Part shown: positions 1-8,790 of the stretch, in pieces | Layout of the letters: each line of letters starts with the position of its first letter | Numbering within the stretch: position 1 is the stretch's first letter | Assembly (NCBI GenBank): GCA_902141825.1 | Contig: CABFPG010000004.1 | Coordinates: 1 to 64,000, forward strand | DNA: 64,000 nucleotides | From: Thalassocella blandensis | GTDB lineage: Bacteria; Pseudomonadota; Gammaproteobacteria; Pseudomonadales; Cellvibrionaceae | Reading direction: 5' to 3' | Made by a program: the position numbers and the translations under genes | Notes under the pieces: model-generated | What the model saw: the letters and a program-made list of their open reading frames with translations, nothing else | Database searches by the model: none | What the model was told of the DNA's origin: nothing

Positions 1-161
1 TGCTCTGAACCTGCTGCACCCGCGGCCACCGATTTAAGCTGGTTGCGTTTGTTGTAGGTGAAGATGGTACTTGCAGGCCCGTCAGTGGTCGTATTGGTTT
101 TTGACGTGGTATTACCATTGTTATCATAGCCATAGCTAATGATGCCGCCACTACCGGCAGA
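1..161 (-). pseudogene. Rhs/YD-repeat protein, core fragment
   Basis: Read on the minus strand this stretch encodes a YD repeat (ISYGYDNNGNTTSKT, later FTYNKRNQL), the signature of the extracellular shell of Rhs/WapA polymorphic toxins. The frame runs off the left edge. At its 5' side it is blocked by an in-frame TAG at 162-164 with no start codon in between, so the N-terminal part of the protein is missing here. It is most likely a remnant. A second Rhs fragment with the core end lies on the same strand at 2476-2962, so the region probably once held one or more full Rhs genes. Confidence 0.7.
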
Positions 162-290
162 CTAACTAATGTAGTGCCTGTCCTTGTACCGCCTTTACAG
201 TCAAACTGGGGAAGGTTAAATGAGCCCCCTTTGACCGAATATTTTTAATAACCTGCCACTAAGCTAGATTTATATAGATGGTTTAGACAT

Positions 291-875
291 TCAGCTTATT
301 GCACGAATATAACTAGAAATTAATTGGCTTCCTGTATCCTTTGCATAATCTTCTAGTGACTTACCTTCATTGCTTCTGACATTAATATCAGCACCTTTTT
401 CAATAAGTAATTTTAGGATATCTACACCAGATATTTTATCTCGATTAAACGCAGTGTACATCGCAGCAGTATATCCAGCATCATCTTGATAAGACGCATC
501 TAAACCACTATCTAACAAAACTTTTATAGTATCAAGATTCCCCTGCATGCTTGCAACCATCAGTAAGGATTCACCATCAGCATTTAAAACTCTATTATCA
601 GCACCTCTTCTTAATAAGAGCTCCGCAACTTCGTGCATTCCAGATTGGCAAGCGAAGACTATAGGTGCTAGTCCGTTTTTATTTTTTTCTTCAATGTTTG
701 CTCCCATATCTAGGAGATATTCAACAACATTTAAATGTCCCCAACAGGATGCGACCATTAAAGGCGTATTTCCAGATTCGTCTTTTTCAGATAATACATC
801 AACACCATCAGCATTAAGCTGTTTAATCGTATCTAAACTACCATCTCCAGCACATTCAAATAATTCTTTATTCAT
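291..875 (-). CDS. Ankyrin-repeat protein, possible Rhs-associated immunity protein
   Basis: A 194-residue protein made almost wholly of about five ankyrin repeats (GNTPLMVASCWGHLNVVEYLL, NGLAPIVFACQSG, GESLLMVASMQGNLDTIKVLL and others), without signal peptide or membrane segment, so cytoplasmic. Ankyrin repeats are protein-binding scaffolds. In polymorphic-toxin loci, ankyrin proteins next to Rhs tails are a known class of immunity protein. Here it sits between two Rhs fragments and beside several broken small genes on the same strand, which supports that role, but no intact cognate toxin is visible. The start ATG follows a GGGGTAGG-like ribosome site. It is the only gene in the first 3 kb with a long uninterrupted frame and a recognisable family. 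Confidence 0.75.
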   Translation of the reverse strand: MNKELFECAGDGSLDTIKQLNADGVDVLSEKDESGNTPLMVASCWGHLNVVEYLLDMGANIEEKNKNGLAPIVFACQSGMHEVAELLLRRGADNRVLNADGESLLMVASMQGNLDTIKVLLDSGLDASYQDDAGYTAAMYTAFNRDKISGVDILKLLIEKGADINVRSNEGKSLEDYAKDTGSQLISSYIRAIS

Positions 876-1012
876 TACCTACCCCATGATTAAAGGTTTC
901 TTTTCATTTGCAACCGTTTATAGAACACTAATCGAACAACTCCACAATAACCATTAATTGGAGCCTCATCCACGTGACTAGTATCACAGCTATGCCTGTC
1001 CAATTACTACTA

Positions 1013-1232
1013 TCATTTCAATTCATCTGCATCTAATACTTCTTGAATTGTTACACCGATACTATCTATACCATCAAACTCATCTAGAAGTATTCCCATA
1101 TTTTTTAATATTTATATCAACAAGAAATTAAAATCCATCAGAATTTAAAGCAAAGCTTAATCGACCATTTTCAACATCATTGAAACCTAAAAGCTCTCGC
1201 ATTTACAAAACAAAACCAACATTTTTAAACAT
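1013..1232 (-). pseudogene. Small immunity-like gene, broken by two stops and a frameshift
   Basis: The minus strand reads MFKNVGFVL, stop, MRELLGFNDVENGRLSF..., stop, FLVDINIKKY. After a one-base frame change it continues to LLDEFDGIDSIGVTIQEV and LDADELK before a terminal TGA at 1013-1015. A ribosome site (AGGA) precedes the ATG at 1230-1232. The pieces join into one acidic protein of about 72 residues, the size and composition of small immunity proteins in Rhs loci. I do not recognise a named family. The joined reading is an inference from composition and continuity. Confidence 0.5.
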
Positions 1233-1362
1233 AAATTTTCCTAAATATTTTTTAGTGATGCTTTTACCCGAATAAAAACATTCTAACGATTTTGGAATTA
1301 AATATGCAAAGTGAGCCTAGAAATTATTAAATATATTTTTTATATATTCACTACTTACTTAA

Positions 1363-1458
1363 TTATTCAGCAAATGCAGCAATAAACCTCCCACCCTCAA
1401 GAACGCCATCAAATCTCACTCGGGCTTTATTTAAATATTCAGCGAAGCAAGGCAAAAA
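1363..1458 (-). pseudogene. C-terminal fragment of an unknown small protein
   Basis: A 31-codon open stretch without a start codon, ending EYLNKARVRFDGVLEGGRFIAAFAE. It has protein-like composition and is preceded by an in-frame TAA at 1459-1461. It could be the tail of another decayed immunity gene. Its length alone does not exclude chance, so confidence is low. Confidence 0.25.
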
Positions 1459-1579
1459 TTAGAATTGTGAGTCCAGATTCTTTATTTTTTCTCCTATTTT
1501 ATAGTCAAACTCAAAAACCCACCTCCTCCAGGAACCCCCTTACTTTTTTCTCCAAAATGGCTTTTCTTAAAAAGTAGCG

Positions 1580-1711
1580 CTAATCTTTACAACTCAAAAA
1601 CTTACTAGCCTTCTTGGCTGGTTGACCAGGCAATGCCGCTGTTAGATTCGGATACTCAGGATGCTTTACCCGTCTGTAGCACTTTAGATCCTTTCCACGG
1701 CGTCTACCCTT
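1580..1711 (-). pseudogene. Basic C-terminal fragment, possible Rhs toxin tail
   Basis: A 43-codon minus-strand stretch without a start codon, beginning KGRRRGKDLKCYRRVKHPEY and ending KKASKFLSCKD before TAG at 1580-1582. It is strongly basic, with cysteines and histidine, and resembles the C-terminal end of a nuclease-type toxin tail. No family can be named. It lies just downstream (on its strand) of another broken small gene, consistent with a row of dead toxin tails and immunity genes. Confidence 0.3.
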
Positions 1712-1806
1712 TTACTTTCTTTTACTTTACTTTTAATTACATTTCATCCCAACTATTAATCGCTATGAGATATATATTATTAATCAATTCTCTAGACTTA
1801 GAACAA

Positions 1807-2121
1807 TCAAAACCCCAAGAAAAAAACTCGTTCAACTGTATCTTTAACTAACTTCTTCATATCAAAATTTTGATATTCCAATCTTTCTTTCATCACCTTA
1901 AGGATTTTACGTTTATATTCAAGAGAACGCTCATCATTCGCTTGGATTGAAAACTAAATTTCCTCCAAGAACTCTGCTAAAGACGTAAAATCAGTCACAT
2001 CAAATTCATTATATATCTCACCCAAGGAGTCCTCTTGATCATAAACATCAAATAACTCTAAAAATTACGCCGCAGTTATATTAAAATCTTGATCGCTACT
2101 AAGGCAGTTTAAGTTACTCAT
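1807..2121 (-). pseudogene. Small acidic immunity-like gene with two in-frame stops
   Basis: A 105-codon minus-strand frame starts at ATG 2119-2121 after a GGAAA ribosome site and ends at TGA 1807-1809. It reads MSNLNCLSSDQDFNITAA, stop, FLELFDVYDQEDSLGEIYNE...FLEEI, stop, FSIQANDERSLEYKRK...VERVFFLGF. Frame is kept across both internal stops (TAA at codon 19, TAG at codon 56), which marks point-mutation decay of a real gene rather than chance. The acidic, aromatic-rich composition fits an immunity protein. The family is not recognised. Confidence 0.6.
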
Positions 2122-2189
2122 AAAATTTCCAAAATTTTTATTTTGGAACGGGGACGCTGTGTATGGTAAATTAGAGATTTTATAAAAAA

Positions 2190-2469
2190 TCAGTCGCCAT
2201 CTGAAAATCTCCGGGATTTCCTACGGCAATCAATCTTGGAGCCCCCCAAATCCGCGTCCCACTTGATGCGAATAGATTCCCTAAACACCAAGTTGATTTT
2301 GTGTCCCTGCGTTTTATCTTGAAAATCCTCTTTGCTCCCTGGCAGCGGCTTTGTTTCTGAAATAACTAACTCTTGTAGTAAATCTGGATGTTCTTTAAGT
2401 TTTCTAACAACGGTTTCAACGCCACCCATTTTTAACTGCAGAGTAAATATTTTTTATCTCAAAACTCAT
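2190..2469 (-). pseudogene. Unknown small gene following the Rhs tail, frameshifted
   Basis: A reading frame starting MSFEIKNIYSAVKN at ATG 2467-2469 begins just after the stop of the Rhs tail. It shifts by one base near 2430 into a frame running GGVETVVRKLKEHPDLLQ to a TGA at 2190. Joined, it gives about 92 residues. If the shift is natural the gene is broken. Alternatively the internal ATG at about 2429 starts a 79-residue protein. Position directly after an Rhs C-terminus suggests an immunity gene. No family is recognised. Confidence 0.35.
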
Positions 2470-2475
2470 TGAAAT

Positions 2476-2962
2476 TTAAGCTCTTTCTTTACCAATAAAC
2501 TCTTTACCGGCCTCCATGAGGTACCGGCCTCCTTCATCGAAACCAGCTGTATGGCCATCCACATAAACCACAAGTTTACAAGTACCCATGCAAACTAGGT
2601 AGCGTATCGCGCACTCCAAGAAAGGCACCCTCGCTAATAAAACTGCCGAAATCTGGATCATAAAAACGGCTTTTTATATAGATTAAGTCAGTTTCTGTTT
2701 CGTGCTCCTGGCCAATGAAGACTTTGTAATTGACACTGGTGCTTTCCTGATCAGTAATCTCATCGAAACAATCTACGCCGCAGGCGATTTGATTTTGAGT
2801 TTTATTTGGCGCACTATTTCTCCCCATCCAAAACAACCGTATTTTGCGTAAATCTTTCTCGAATGGTTGCTTTTTCCAGGTTTCAAACAATTCAATTGAG
2901 GGTCTATTCAGACAAAATGAAACTGCCTCGCCAATCAAACTTGCAGCGCTAGCTTTATCCAT
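2476..2962 (-). pseudogene. Rhs core C-terminal end with short frameshifted tail
   Basis: The minus strand encodes the typical end of an Rhs core: FIGQEHETETDLIYIKSRFY, then DPDFGSFISEGAFLG and SLHGYL. In intact Rhs proteins this continues to a YANPLVYVDLDGH-type junction. Here a frame change near 2580 leads to KLVVYVDGHTAGFDEGGRYL and a stop after FIGKERA, so only about 20 residues of variable toxin tail remain. A nominal start at 2962 gives an N-terminal part with no visible Rhs repeats. The piece is a truncated and frameshifted remnant of the 3' end of an Rhs toxin gene. Confidence 0.6.
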
Positions 2963-3363
2963 TTTAGCGATTTCAACCCTAAGGATGTCTTTTTCCCTAA
3001 TCTGATAGCAACTTCAGAGATTGTCCTTTTTCAAAATACGCAGCGCGGAAGTTGGAAATTTTTACGCTTTACACTCGCTACACAGTCCAATCAGCTTACC
3101 CTGTACAAATAAAAGTTAACTTACGGATACTCTAAAGCCTTAAGTTTTGTGTGTTCGAAAGATTAATTACAAATATTCTTTTTCACTGTACAGCAGTGCT
3201 CAAGACACATTTACCGACGACTTTCGCGAGGGGTTGGAATATATTCATTTTCGTACGTAGTTTTACTCAGCTTTTATTCCGTTTATTATAGGCAACAAGG
3301 GAAACTTGAACGCACTTGAGTCGTCGAATACGTCTATTATTGTGCAGACAAATTATACAATTG
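2963..3363. other. Intergenic, no gene seen
   Basis: AT-rich sequence between the Rhs remnants and the repeat upstream of the trehalase gene. No convincing frame, tRNA or hairpin with a T-run was found on either strand. Confidence 0.5.
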
Positions 3364-3417
3364 AATAATTTAATAATTTAATAATTTAATAATTTAATAA
3401 TTTAATAATTTAATAAC
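3364..3417. repeat. Octanucleotide tandem repeat (AATAATTT), 6.7 copies, upstream of treA
   Basis: Six perfect copies of AATAATTT run from 3364 to 3411, followed by a partial copy. The array ends about 27 bp before the likely start codon of the trehalase gene. Simple repeats with perfect copies change length by slipped-strand mispairing. Because the unit is 8 bp and lies in the leader or promoter region, gain or loss of a copy would change promoter or ribosome-site spacing rather than reading frame. Confidence 0.9.
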
Positions 3418-3443
3418 TATAATAATCTTTGCGGATATATATT

Positions 3444-5081
3444 ATGAATAGAGTTTATAACCATCTTCTGACATCTTGTCTTGTCATCTTTTCCAGCCTG
3501 TTTTATTGCATCGCGATTCAAGCTGATGAATCTAAAAGTTTGCCTCGGGCTCAATCCATCAAGACGCTCAACGCGCCTTTCAATGAATTCCCTGAGCTTA
3601 CGCAAGCGATACAGATGTCGCATATGTTTGAAGATTCAAAAACCTTTGTAGACAGTCAATTATTGAAATCACCAGAAGCTATTTCTGCCGCTTATGCCGC
3701 AGCAGTGACTAAAAAAGATTTTTCACTCAAAAAATTCGTTCAACAGCATTTTAAAGCACCGGGGGCAAATGACAGCAACTTCCACAGCGATGTAAAACAT
3801 GGTGTTGAGAATCATATTAATACCTTATGGGATGTTCTATTGCGTTCGCCGGCCGATGCGGATGCCAACAATTCTTTGTTAGCTTTACCAAACCCCTATA
3901 TTGTGCCTGGTGGTCGGTTTCGCGAGATTTATTACTGGGACAGCTACTTCACAATGCTGGGGCTACGTCAAGCACAGCGAATTGATATTATCGAAAATAT
4001 GGTGGCGAATTTTGCCTTCTTGATAAACACCTACGGTTTTATTCCCAACGGAAACCGCAGTTATTACCTGTCGCGCTCACAGCCTCCATTTTTCTCGCTA
4101 ATGGTGGAGTTACTGGCTGCGGAAAAAGGAAATGCGGTGTTATTACAATATTTACCACAACTTCAAAAGGAATATGATTTTTGGATGGATGGTGAAAAAA
4201 CTTTAAAACCCGGCGACGCTCATCGTCGCGTAGTACGACTGAAATCTGGTGAAATTCTCAATCGTTATTGGGATGACAGCAATCAACCTCGACTAGAATC
4301 CTACCGGGAAGATGTTGAGCTGGTTGCCGCTTTAAAATCTGAAGATAAAGACACATATCGACACATTCGAGCTGCCGCTGAATCTGGCTGGGATTTTAGT
4401 AGCCGCTGGTTTAAAGACGGTAAGAATTTGTCCACGGTTCACACTACCGATATTATTCCGGTTGACTTGAATGCTCTGCTTTACCACCTCGAAAGCACAC
4501 TCGCACTTGCATATATAAAAGCAGAGAATGTGCAACAGGCAAAATATTATCAAAATCGCGCCCAACAACGACAAAACGATCTTATTCAGCTCACCTGGAA
4601 TAAAAAATCTGGTTTTTTCTACGACTATGATTTTGTAAACCAACAATTGTGTGAAATAAAATCCCTGGCAGCGATGTATCCTTTGTTTTTTAAGCTTGCT
4701 TCCGATACGCAAGCTAAAAAAATGGCGAAACATATCAAACAGGATTTCCTTAAGCCGGGCGGCGTTGTGACCACACTTGGCAACACAGGACAGCAATGGG
4801 ATTCACCTAACGGCTGGGCACCGCTACAATGGATAACCGTTCAAGGTCTGCGCAATTATCAGCACACTGAGTTGGCAAGCACCATTAAACAACGCTGGAT
4901 CAAGCTAAACAGTGATGTGTTTCAGCGTACAGGAAAACTTCTGGAAAAATACAATGTACTTGACATGAAGCTTGAAGGTGGCGGTGGCGAATACCCCGTA
5001 CAAGATGGCTTTGGCTGGACTAACGGCGTTTTACTGCAGTTTTTAAAAGAAGATACCACTAATAAAACACCGAAAAAATAA
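3444..5081 (+). CDS. treA: Periplasmic trehalase (GH37)
   Basis: Hydrolyses alpha,alpha-trehalose to two glucose molecules in the periplasm. From ATG 3444 the protein has 545 residues, the usual size of TreA, with a signal peptide of about 27 residues (ending near AIQA). An in-frame TTG at 3429 is less likely as start. Both trehalase signatures are present: PGGRFREIYYWDSYF near residue 155 and QQWDSPNGWAP near 450. The catalytic acid region ESGWDFSSRW (Asp near 317) and the base region GGGGEYP (Glu near 516) are intact. It stands alone, converges on a TonB receptor gene and is preceded by a length-variable octamer repeat, so expression may vary between cells. Confidence 0.95.
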   Translation: MNRVYNHLLTSCLVIFSSLFYCIAIQADESKSLPRAQSIKTLNAPFNEFPELTQAIQMSHMFEDSKTFVDSQLLKSPEAISAAYAAAVTKKDFSLKKFVQQHFKAPGANDSNFHSDVKHGVENHINTLWDVLLRSPADADANNSLLALPNPYIVPGGRFREIYYWDSYFTMLGLRQAQRIDIIENMVANFAFLINTYGFIPNGNRSYYLSRSQPPFFSLMVELLAAEKGNAVLLQYLPQLQKEYDFWMDGEKTLKPGDAHRRVVRLKSGEILNRYWDDSNQPRLESYREDVELVAALKSEDKDTYRHIRAAAESGWDFSSRWFKDGKNLSTVHTTDIIPVDLNALLYHLESTLALAYIKAENVQQAKYYQNRAQQRQNDLIQLTWNKKSGFFYDYDFVNQQLCEIKSLAAMYPLFFKLASDTQAKKMAKHIKQDFLKPGGVVTTLGNTGQQWDSPNGWAPLQWITVQGLRNYQHTELASTIKQRWIKLNSDVFQRTGKLLEKYNVLDMKLEGGGGEYPVQDGFGWTNGVLLQFLKEDTTNKTPKK

Positions 5082-5107
5082 TAAAAGCGGTTTTAGCAAA
5101 ATAAAAA

Positions 5108-5129
5108 AGCCGGTTGCCAGCAACCGGCT
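5108..5129. terminator. Bidirectional intrinsic terminator
   Basis: A perfect 9-bp stem (AGCCGGTTG and CAACCGGCT) with loop CCAG lies between the convergent trehalase and TonB receptor genes. The flank ATAAAAAA on the left gives a T-run for transcripts coming from the minus-strand receptor, so it is strongest in that direction. Confidence 0.85.
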
Positions 5130-5186
5130 AAATAAGATTAACATTCTACAATGTTAAAAACCTACTAAAAAACCCCGCTACATCTA

Positions 5187-7592
5187 TTAGAACGAGTAGC
5201 CAACACTGAAGACAATGGTACGACCAAATATTGGTCGTCCCTTAAGAACGCCCACTTGAGCTCCAGCAGTACGCGCATCACCTTCCGTTAAACCTACTTC
5301 ATCTGTCGCATTGTCGATTGCTACTTTGAAATCCACATGCTCACCCAGGAAGTATTGCGCTCCAATATCCAGCTTTGTATAGCTATCCAATATTTGTTCA
5401 TTTTGCAAATCAGAATAACGATCATCCACCCAACTCAAAGAGCCGTATACGGATAGGCGATTATCACCCAGCGGCAGATCGTAACTTGGGCTCAATCGGA
5501 ACTGCAATTCTGGAATACGTTGTGGCTGGTTACCTTCAATTGTGGCATCTGATGAGTCTGTTATTTCCGCATCAAGCCATGTCATGCTGGCACCAATGGT
5601 GAAATTCTCCAGTGAATAAGAACCTTCAAGCTCCAAACCCAAGGTCTCAGATTCCGTTTTCGTTACACGGGCTTCATCATCAATAATCTGGAATTGCGCA
5701 TCTGAAAATGAATTAAAGAATAAGGTTGCGTATAAATCCCAGCTGTCATTCATCATTTTGTATCCGAATTCAGCTTGATCCAGCTCGCGCTCCGATGGGT
5801 CTATCCCTTCTTGTTGATTTGCTGTGTTACGTACGGTTTCAAATGTTGGCAGTAAAAAACCTTGTGTAATTCTAGCAAACACGCCCTGATCATCACTGTA
5901 ATTCCAGTTCACACCGGCAGTAAATGAAATATCATCCACGTCGTGACTTTCAGTACGATCTACCACACCGTCCACTACAGAACCCACATCGTATTGTGTA
6001 CTTGGATCTCCATCTACATCCACTTCGATTGGATTGTCAAATGTCATGTTTACACTGTAATCCACTGCGCGAACACCAACATCCACAGCCAGTGTTTCAT
6101 CAAAATGGAAGGTATCGGCAATATAGATCGCTTGCGTTCTAGCATCTCCATTCTGGCGCATGGCAAAGAAAGCACCACTGTATTGACCGCCAGAAGTTAC
6201 CTCACCACCAAAGCCATCGACGACCTCAACTCGCTGGCCATTTGCCTCCGCGGTAATGTAAAAATTATTGCCAAGTGACCAGGTATCCTTCGCTGAAAAC
6301 TGATCTACATATAACCCTACAGTTAAATTGTTATTGTCAGTTTCGTAACTAAAACTCAAATCATTACTAAACGATTGAAAGTGCTTTTCCACCGTCCAGA
6401 ACCCCACAGACGATACCAAGTCGGAATCATCCAGAGTTTCCCCAGAAGAAATCACAGTACCAGTGGCGCCCGCCCCAACCAGAGAAGCCAAGGTATTGGT
6501 GTCGCCATTAAATAATGCGATAGTATTTGCATCCCCTTCGGTCACACCAAGGTTATTTCGCACCATCCAACCATTTTCAAGATCAAACTCCGCGTTCAAA
6601 CCAGACATTACGCCATCCCATCCACGACCATCTGCTAAATCAAAATCGCGGAACTGGACATCGCCTGTGTGTGGATTAACATGGCTGGCGATAGAGGCAA
6701 AGCGAAGATCATTACTGTGATAGGTGCCGGTGCCGGCATCGAACCCTGGAATACCGTCTTGATTATCACCCAGGGGAATAGCGACATAAAATGCACCGCG
6801 ATCATCAGTAATTCGCGTATATGCATTGACTTTACCGTTATCCAATATCTTGGTTAAGTTCAAGGTGAATTGCTTACCTTTTTCAGAGGTGTATTCGGTG
6901 TCGCGAATCCCAGGAGAAGACTTCACATAACCGCCGATCATGTAAAACAAATCATCATCCAATTGACCGCTCAACATGGCATCGACGCGATCAAGGTCAT
7001 AATCAGAGGTCGAATATTTTATTACGCCCTGCGTATCTTCTTCCCCTTCTTTGAGAATAAAGTTAGTGGTCAAGCCTGGCTGCCCGCTGGCAAATACGGC
7101 ATTGGGGCCACCACGCAAACCTTCCATTCGCTCAATGGTTTCATCCATACGAAACAGTGTGGAACTCTCAAAGAAAGACAGGCTGGGCGCGCCATACACT
7201 GGAGAGCCATTTATTGAAACCGTGACAAATGGCGCATCACCGGGGGCCGGCAAACCACGGAATTGAATATTCGCACCGGAAACACCACCGGATGACTCCA
7301 CCCACACACCCGGTACAGATTTCATCAGATCCGCCGTACTTTTAGGCGCAAAGCGATCAATATCCTCTCCGCTCATGGTGCTAATCGAAAAACCTGCAGA
7401 AAGCTTGGCAACACCGGCACCACCAGGTGTCCCAGTAACAATCATTTCTTCTACACGTTCATTTTCCTGCGCTGCCACGTTCGCCGACATCACAGCACAG
7501 CTGGAGGATGTTAATATCGTAAAGATTAATTGGGATAGGATTTTTTTGTTATACAAACCTACTGATTTATTTTTATTTTGCCCTGTTAACAT
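5187..7592 (-). CDS. TonB-dependent outer-membrane receptor
   Basis: An 801-residue outer-membrane receptor for active uptake driven by TonB/ExbBD. It has a signal peptide of about 41 residues (cleavage near NVAA-Q), a TonB box around EEMIVTG, then a plug domain (DLMKSVPGVWV, IQFRGLP, GLRGGPNAVFASGQPG) and a long beta-barrel ending in phenylalanine (FSVGYSF). No Cys-rich or siderophore-specific signature is visible. Because it faces a trehalase and lies in a genome region rich in sugar genes, a carbohydrate (possibly trehalose or another oligosaccharide) is a plausible ligand, but this is inference. It shares the terminator at 5108-5129 with treA. Confidence 0.9.
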   Translation of the reverse strand: MLTGQNKNKSVGLYNKKILSQLIFTILTSSSCAVMSANVAAQENERVEEMIVTGTPGGAGVAKLSAGFSISTMSGEDIDRFAPKSTADLMKSVPGVWVESSGGVSGANIQFRGLPAPGDAPFVTVSINGSPVYGAPSLSFFESSTLFRMDETIERMEGLRGGPNAVFASGQPGLTTNFILKEGEEDTQGVIKYSTSDYDLDRVDAMLSGQLDDDLFYMIGGYVKSSPGIRDTEYTSEKGKQFTLNLTKILDNGKVNAYTRITDDRGAFYVAIPLGDNQDGIPGFDAGTGTYHSNDLRFASIASHVNPHTGDVQFRDFDLADGRGWDGVMSGLNAEFDLENGWMVRNNLGVTEGDANTIALFNGDTNTLASLVGAGATGTVISSGETLDDSDLVSSVGFWTVEKHFQSFSNDLSFSYETDNNNLTVGLYVDQFSAKDTWSLGNNFYITAEANGQRVEVVDGFGGEVTSGGQYSGAFFAMRQNGDARTQAIYIADTFHFDETLAVDVGVRAVDYSVNMTFDNPIEVDVDGDPSTQYDVGSVVDGVVDRTESHDVDDISFTAGVNWNYSDDQGVFARITQGFLLPTFETVRNTANQQEGIDPSERELDQAEFGYKMMNDSWDLYATLFFNSFSDAQFQIIDDEARVTKTESETLGLELEGSYSLENFTIGASMTWLDAEITDSSDATIEGNQPQRIPELQFRLSPSYDLPLGDNRLSVYGSLSWVDDRYSDLQNEQILDSYTKLDIGAQYFLGEHVDFKVAIDNATDEVGLTEGDARTAGAQVGVLKGRPIFGRTIVFSVGYSF

Positions 7593-8448
7593 AGAGAGAC
7601 CCTCAGGTTATTTATCCCAGGCATATAGATGTCGTATTGACGTAAAGCAAAATACTGAATACCAAATTCAAGCATTTTCACGCCAGTATAATTCAATTTT
7701 GTTGAAACCAAAGGTGAATGCACAACTTCTATATATGCACTGACATACAGTATTTATTGAAATTATTAAAATTGGATAAAAATTTGGGCAGCTGTTTTCA
7801 ACACGTTCATCATTACGCTAGTCAACACTTGAGTTGGCCCGAAATCATTCAAATTATTATTATGTAAGTCTTATTGCGTTAAAAAGTATAACGAGAAATT
7901 AAGTTTACTAAGTTATTCAGCGCGACGACATCGACGAAATAACCAGAAAATCTTTATTTATTTCAATAAGCGCGTGAATTTTAGCAACCGACTTAAAATT
8001 CGCAAGCGTCTCTAAGTATTTTTACTCAAATAATTGGCGCCAAAGCGGTGTGTTTCTACACAGACTAAATCAACCTTTCCTGGTATTTAAATTTAGCCCA
8101 TGATCAAAATGGTCAAATTTTCGTGGTTTGCTAAACAAGGGGGGGGTACTCGCACCCCGACGGACTCGGCCCCCAACCTCTTTTGCCTCGCAGTTACTCG
8201 CCGCCATCCCGACCCGGCATACGACCAAACATATGTGCACACCGGTTTTAACACCTTTTTAACACTTATAGATCCGCGAATCATTAAGATAATATAAGGT
8301 CCATAATTAAGAACATTACGTTATTTACTAGACTTAATATCCAATATAATGAACTTTAAATTAAATTATTTTACTAATTAATTGTAATATCCTAAAATCA
8401 GCACATTACTAGCAGAAATCTCTATAACGTCCAATTTATTGCACTTAA
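7593..8448. other. Long intergenic region upstream of TonB receptor and hipB
   Basis: About 850 bp with no convincing gene. It contains a 10-bp palindrome TTGGCGCCAA at 8034-8043, a GC-rich patch around 8138-8180 with a small GGGGT/ACCCC hairpin, and a very AT-rich stretch from 8280 to 8448 that probably holds the promoter and operator of the hipBA module. Upstream signals of the minus-strand receptor must also lie here, but no clear -35/-10 pair was found. Confidence 0.5.
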
Positions 8449-8790
8449 ATGATCAAAAACAGCTCAACTAACGTTATTATCCAGGAATTAGGCCAGCGCC
8501 TGAAGCAGGCACGCTTGAACGCGGATTTAACTCAGGTGGAAATCGCGGAATTGGCCGGTCTAAGTCGCAAAGCCGTATTAAATGCCGAAAAAGGTAAAGC
8601 GCAATTAGAAGTCTTTGTAGCCATACTCCAAGCGCTAAACCTTACCGACCAAATGGAAAACTTTCTCCCCTCGCAAGAGATTTCCCCTCTTCAACTGGTG
8701 AAACTTCAAGGCAAAAAAAGACAACGCGCTTCCGGCCAAAGAACCGGCCCCAATAGCACAGAGCACAATGAGGAGCCTCCTGAATGGTAA
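8449..8790 (+). CDS. hipB: HipB-like antitoxin, XRE-family repressor
   Basis: A 113-residue DNA-binding protein with an N-terminal helix-turn-helix of the Cro/C1 type (residues about 10-65; LGQRLKQARLNADLTQVEIA, GLSRKAVLNAEKGK). The C-terminal 35 residues are polar and charged, probably disordered. In HipBA modules HipB neutralises the HipA kinase and represses the operon. Its stop overlaps the start of hipA, indicating translational coupling. The assignment rests on the HTH and on the adjacent HipA. Confidence 0.85.
   Translation: MIKNSSTNVIIQELGQRLKQARLNADLTQVEIAELAGLSRKAVLNAEKGKAQLEVFVAILQALNLTDQMENFLPSQEISPLQLVKLQGKKRQRASGQRTGPNSTEHNEEPPEW

Noticed and set aside
547-957. 136-codon plus-strand frame opposite the ankyrin gene
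   Set aside because: Antisense shadow of the ankyrin repeats; no ribosome site and no plausible domain.
1633-1851. 72-codon plus-strand frame in the Rhs remnant region
   Set aside because: Opposite to a minus-strand fragment with better protein character; low-complexity composition.
8093-8297. GC-rich stretch whose minus-strand reading (GVRVPPPCL) looks like a translated tRNA T-arm, and short overlapping frames on both strands
   Set aside because: A GGGGT/ACCCC hairpin exists, but no acceptor stem, D-arm or anticodon arm can be folded around it. At best a very decayed tRNA remnant, so not called.
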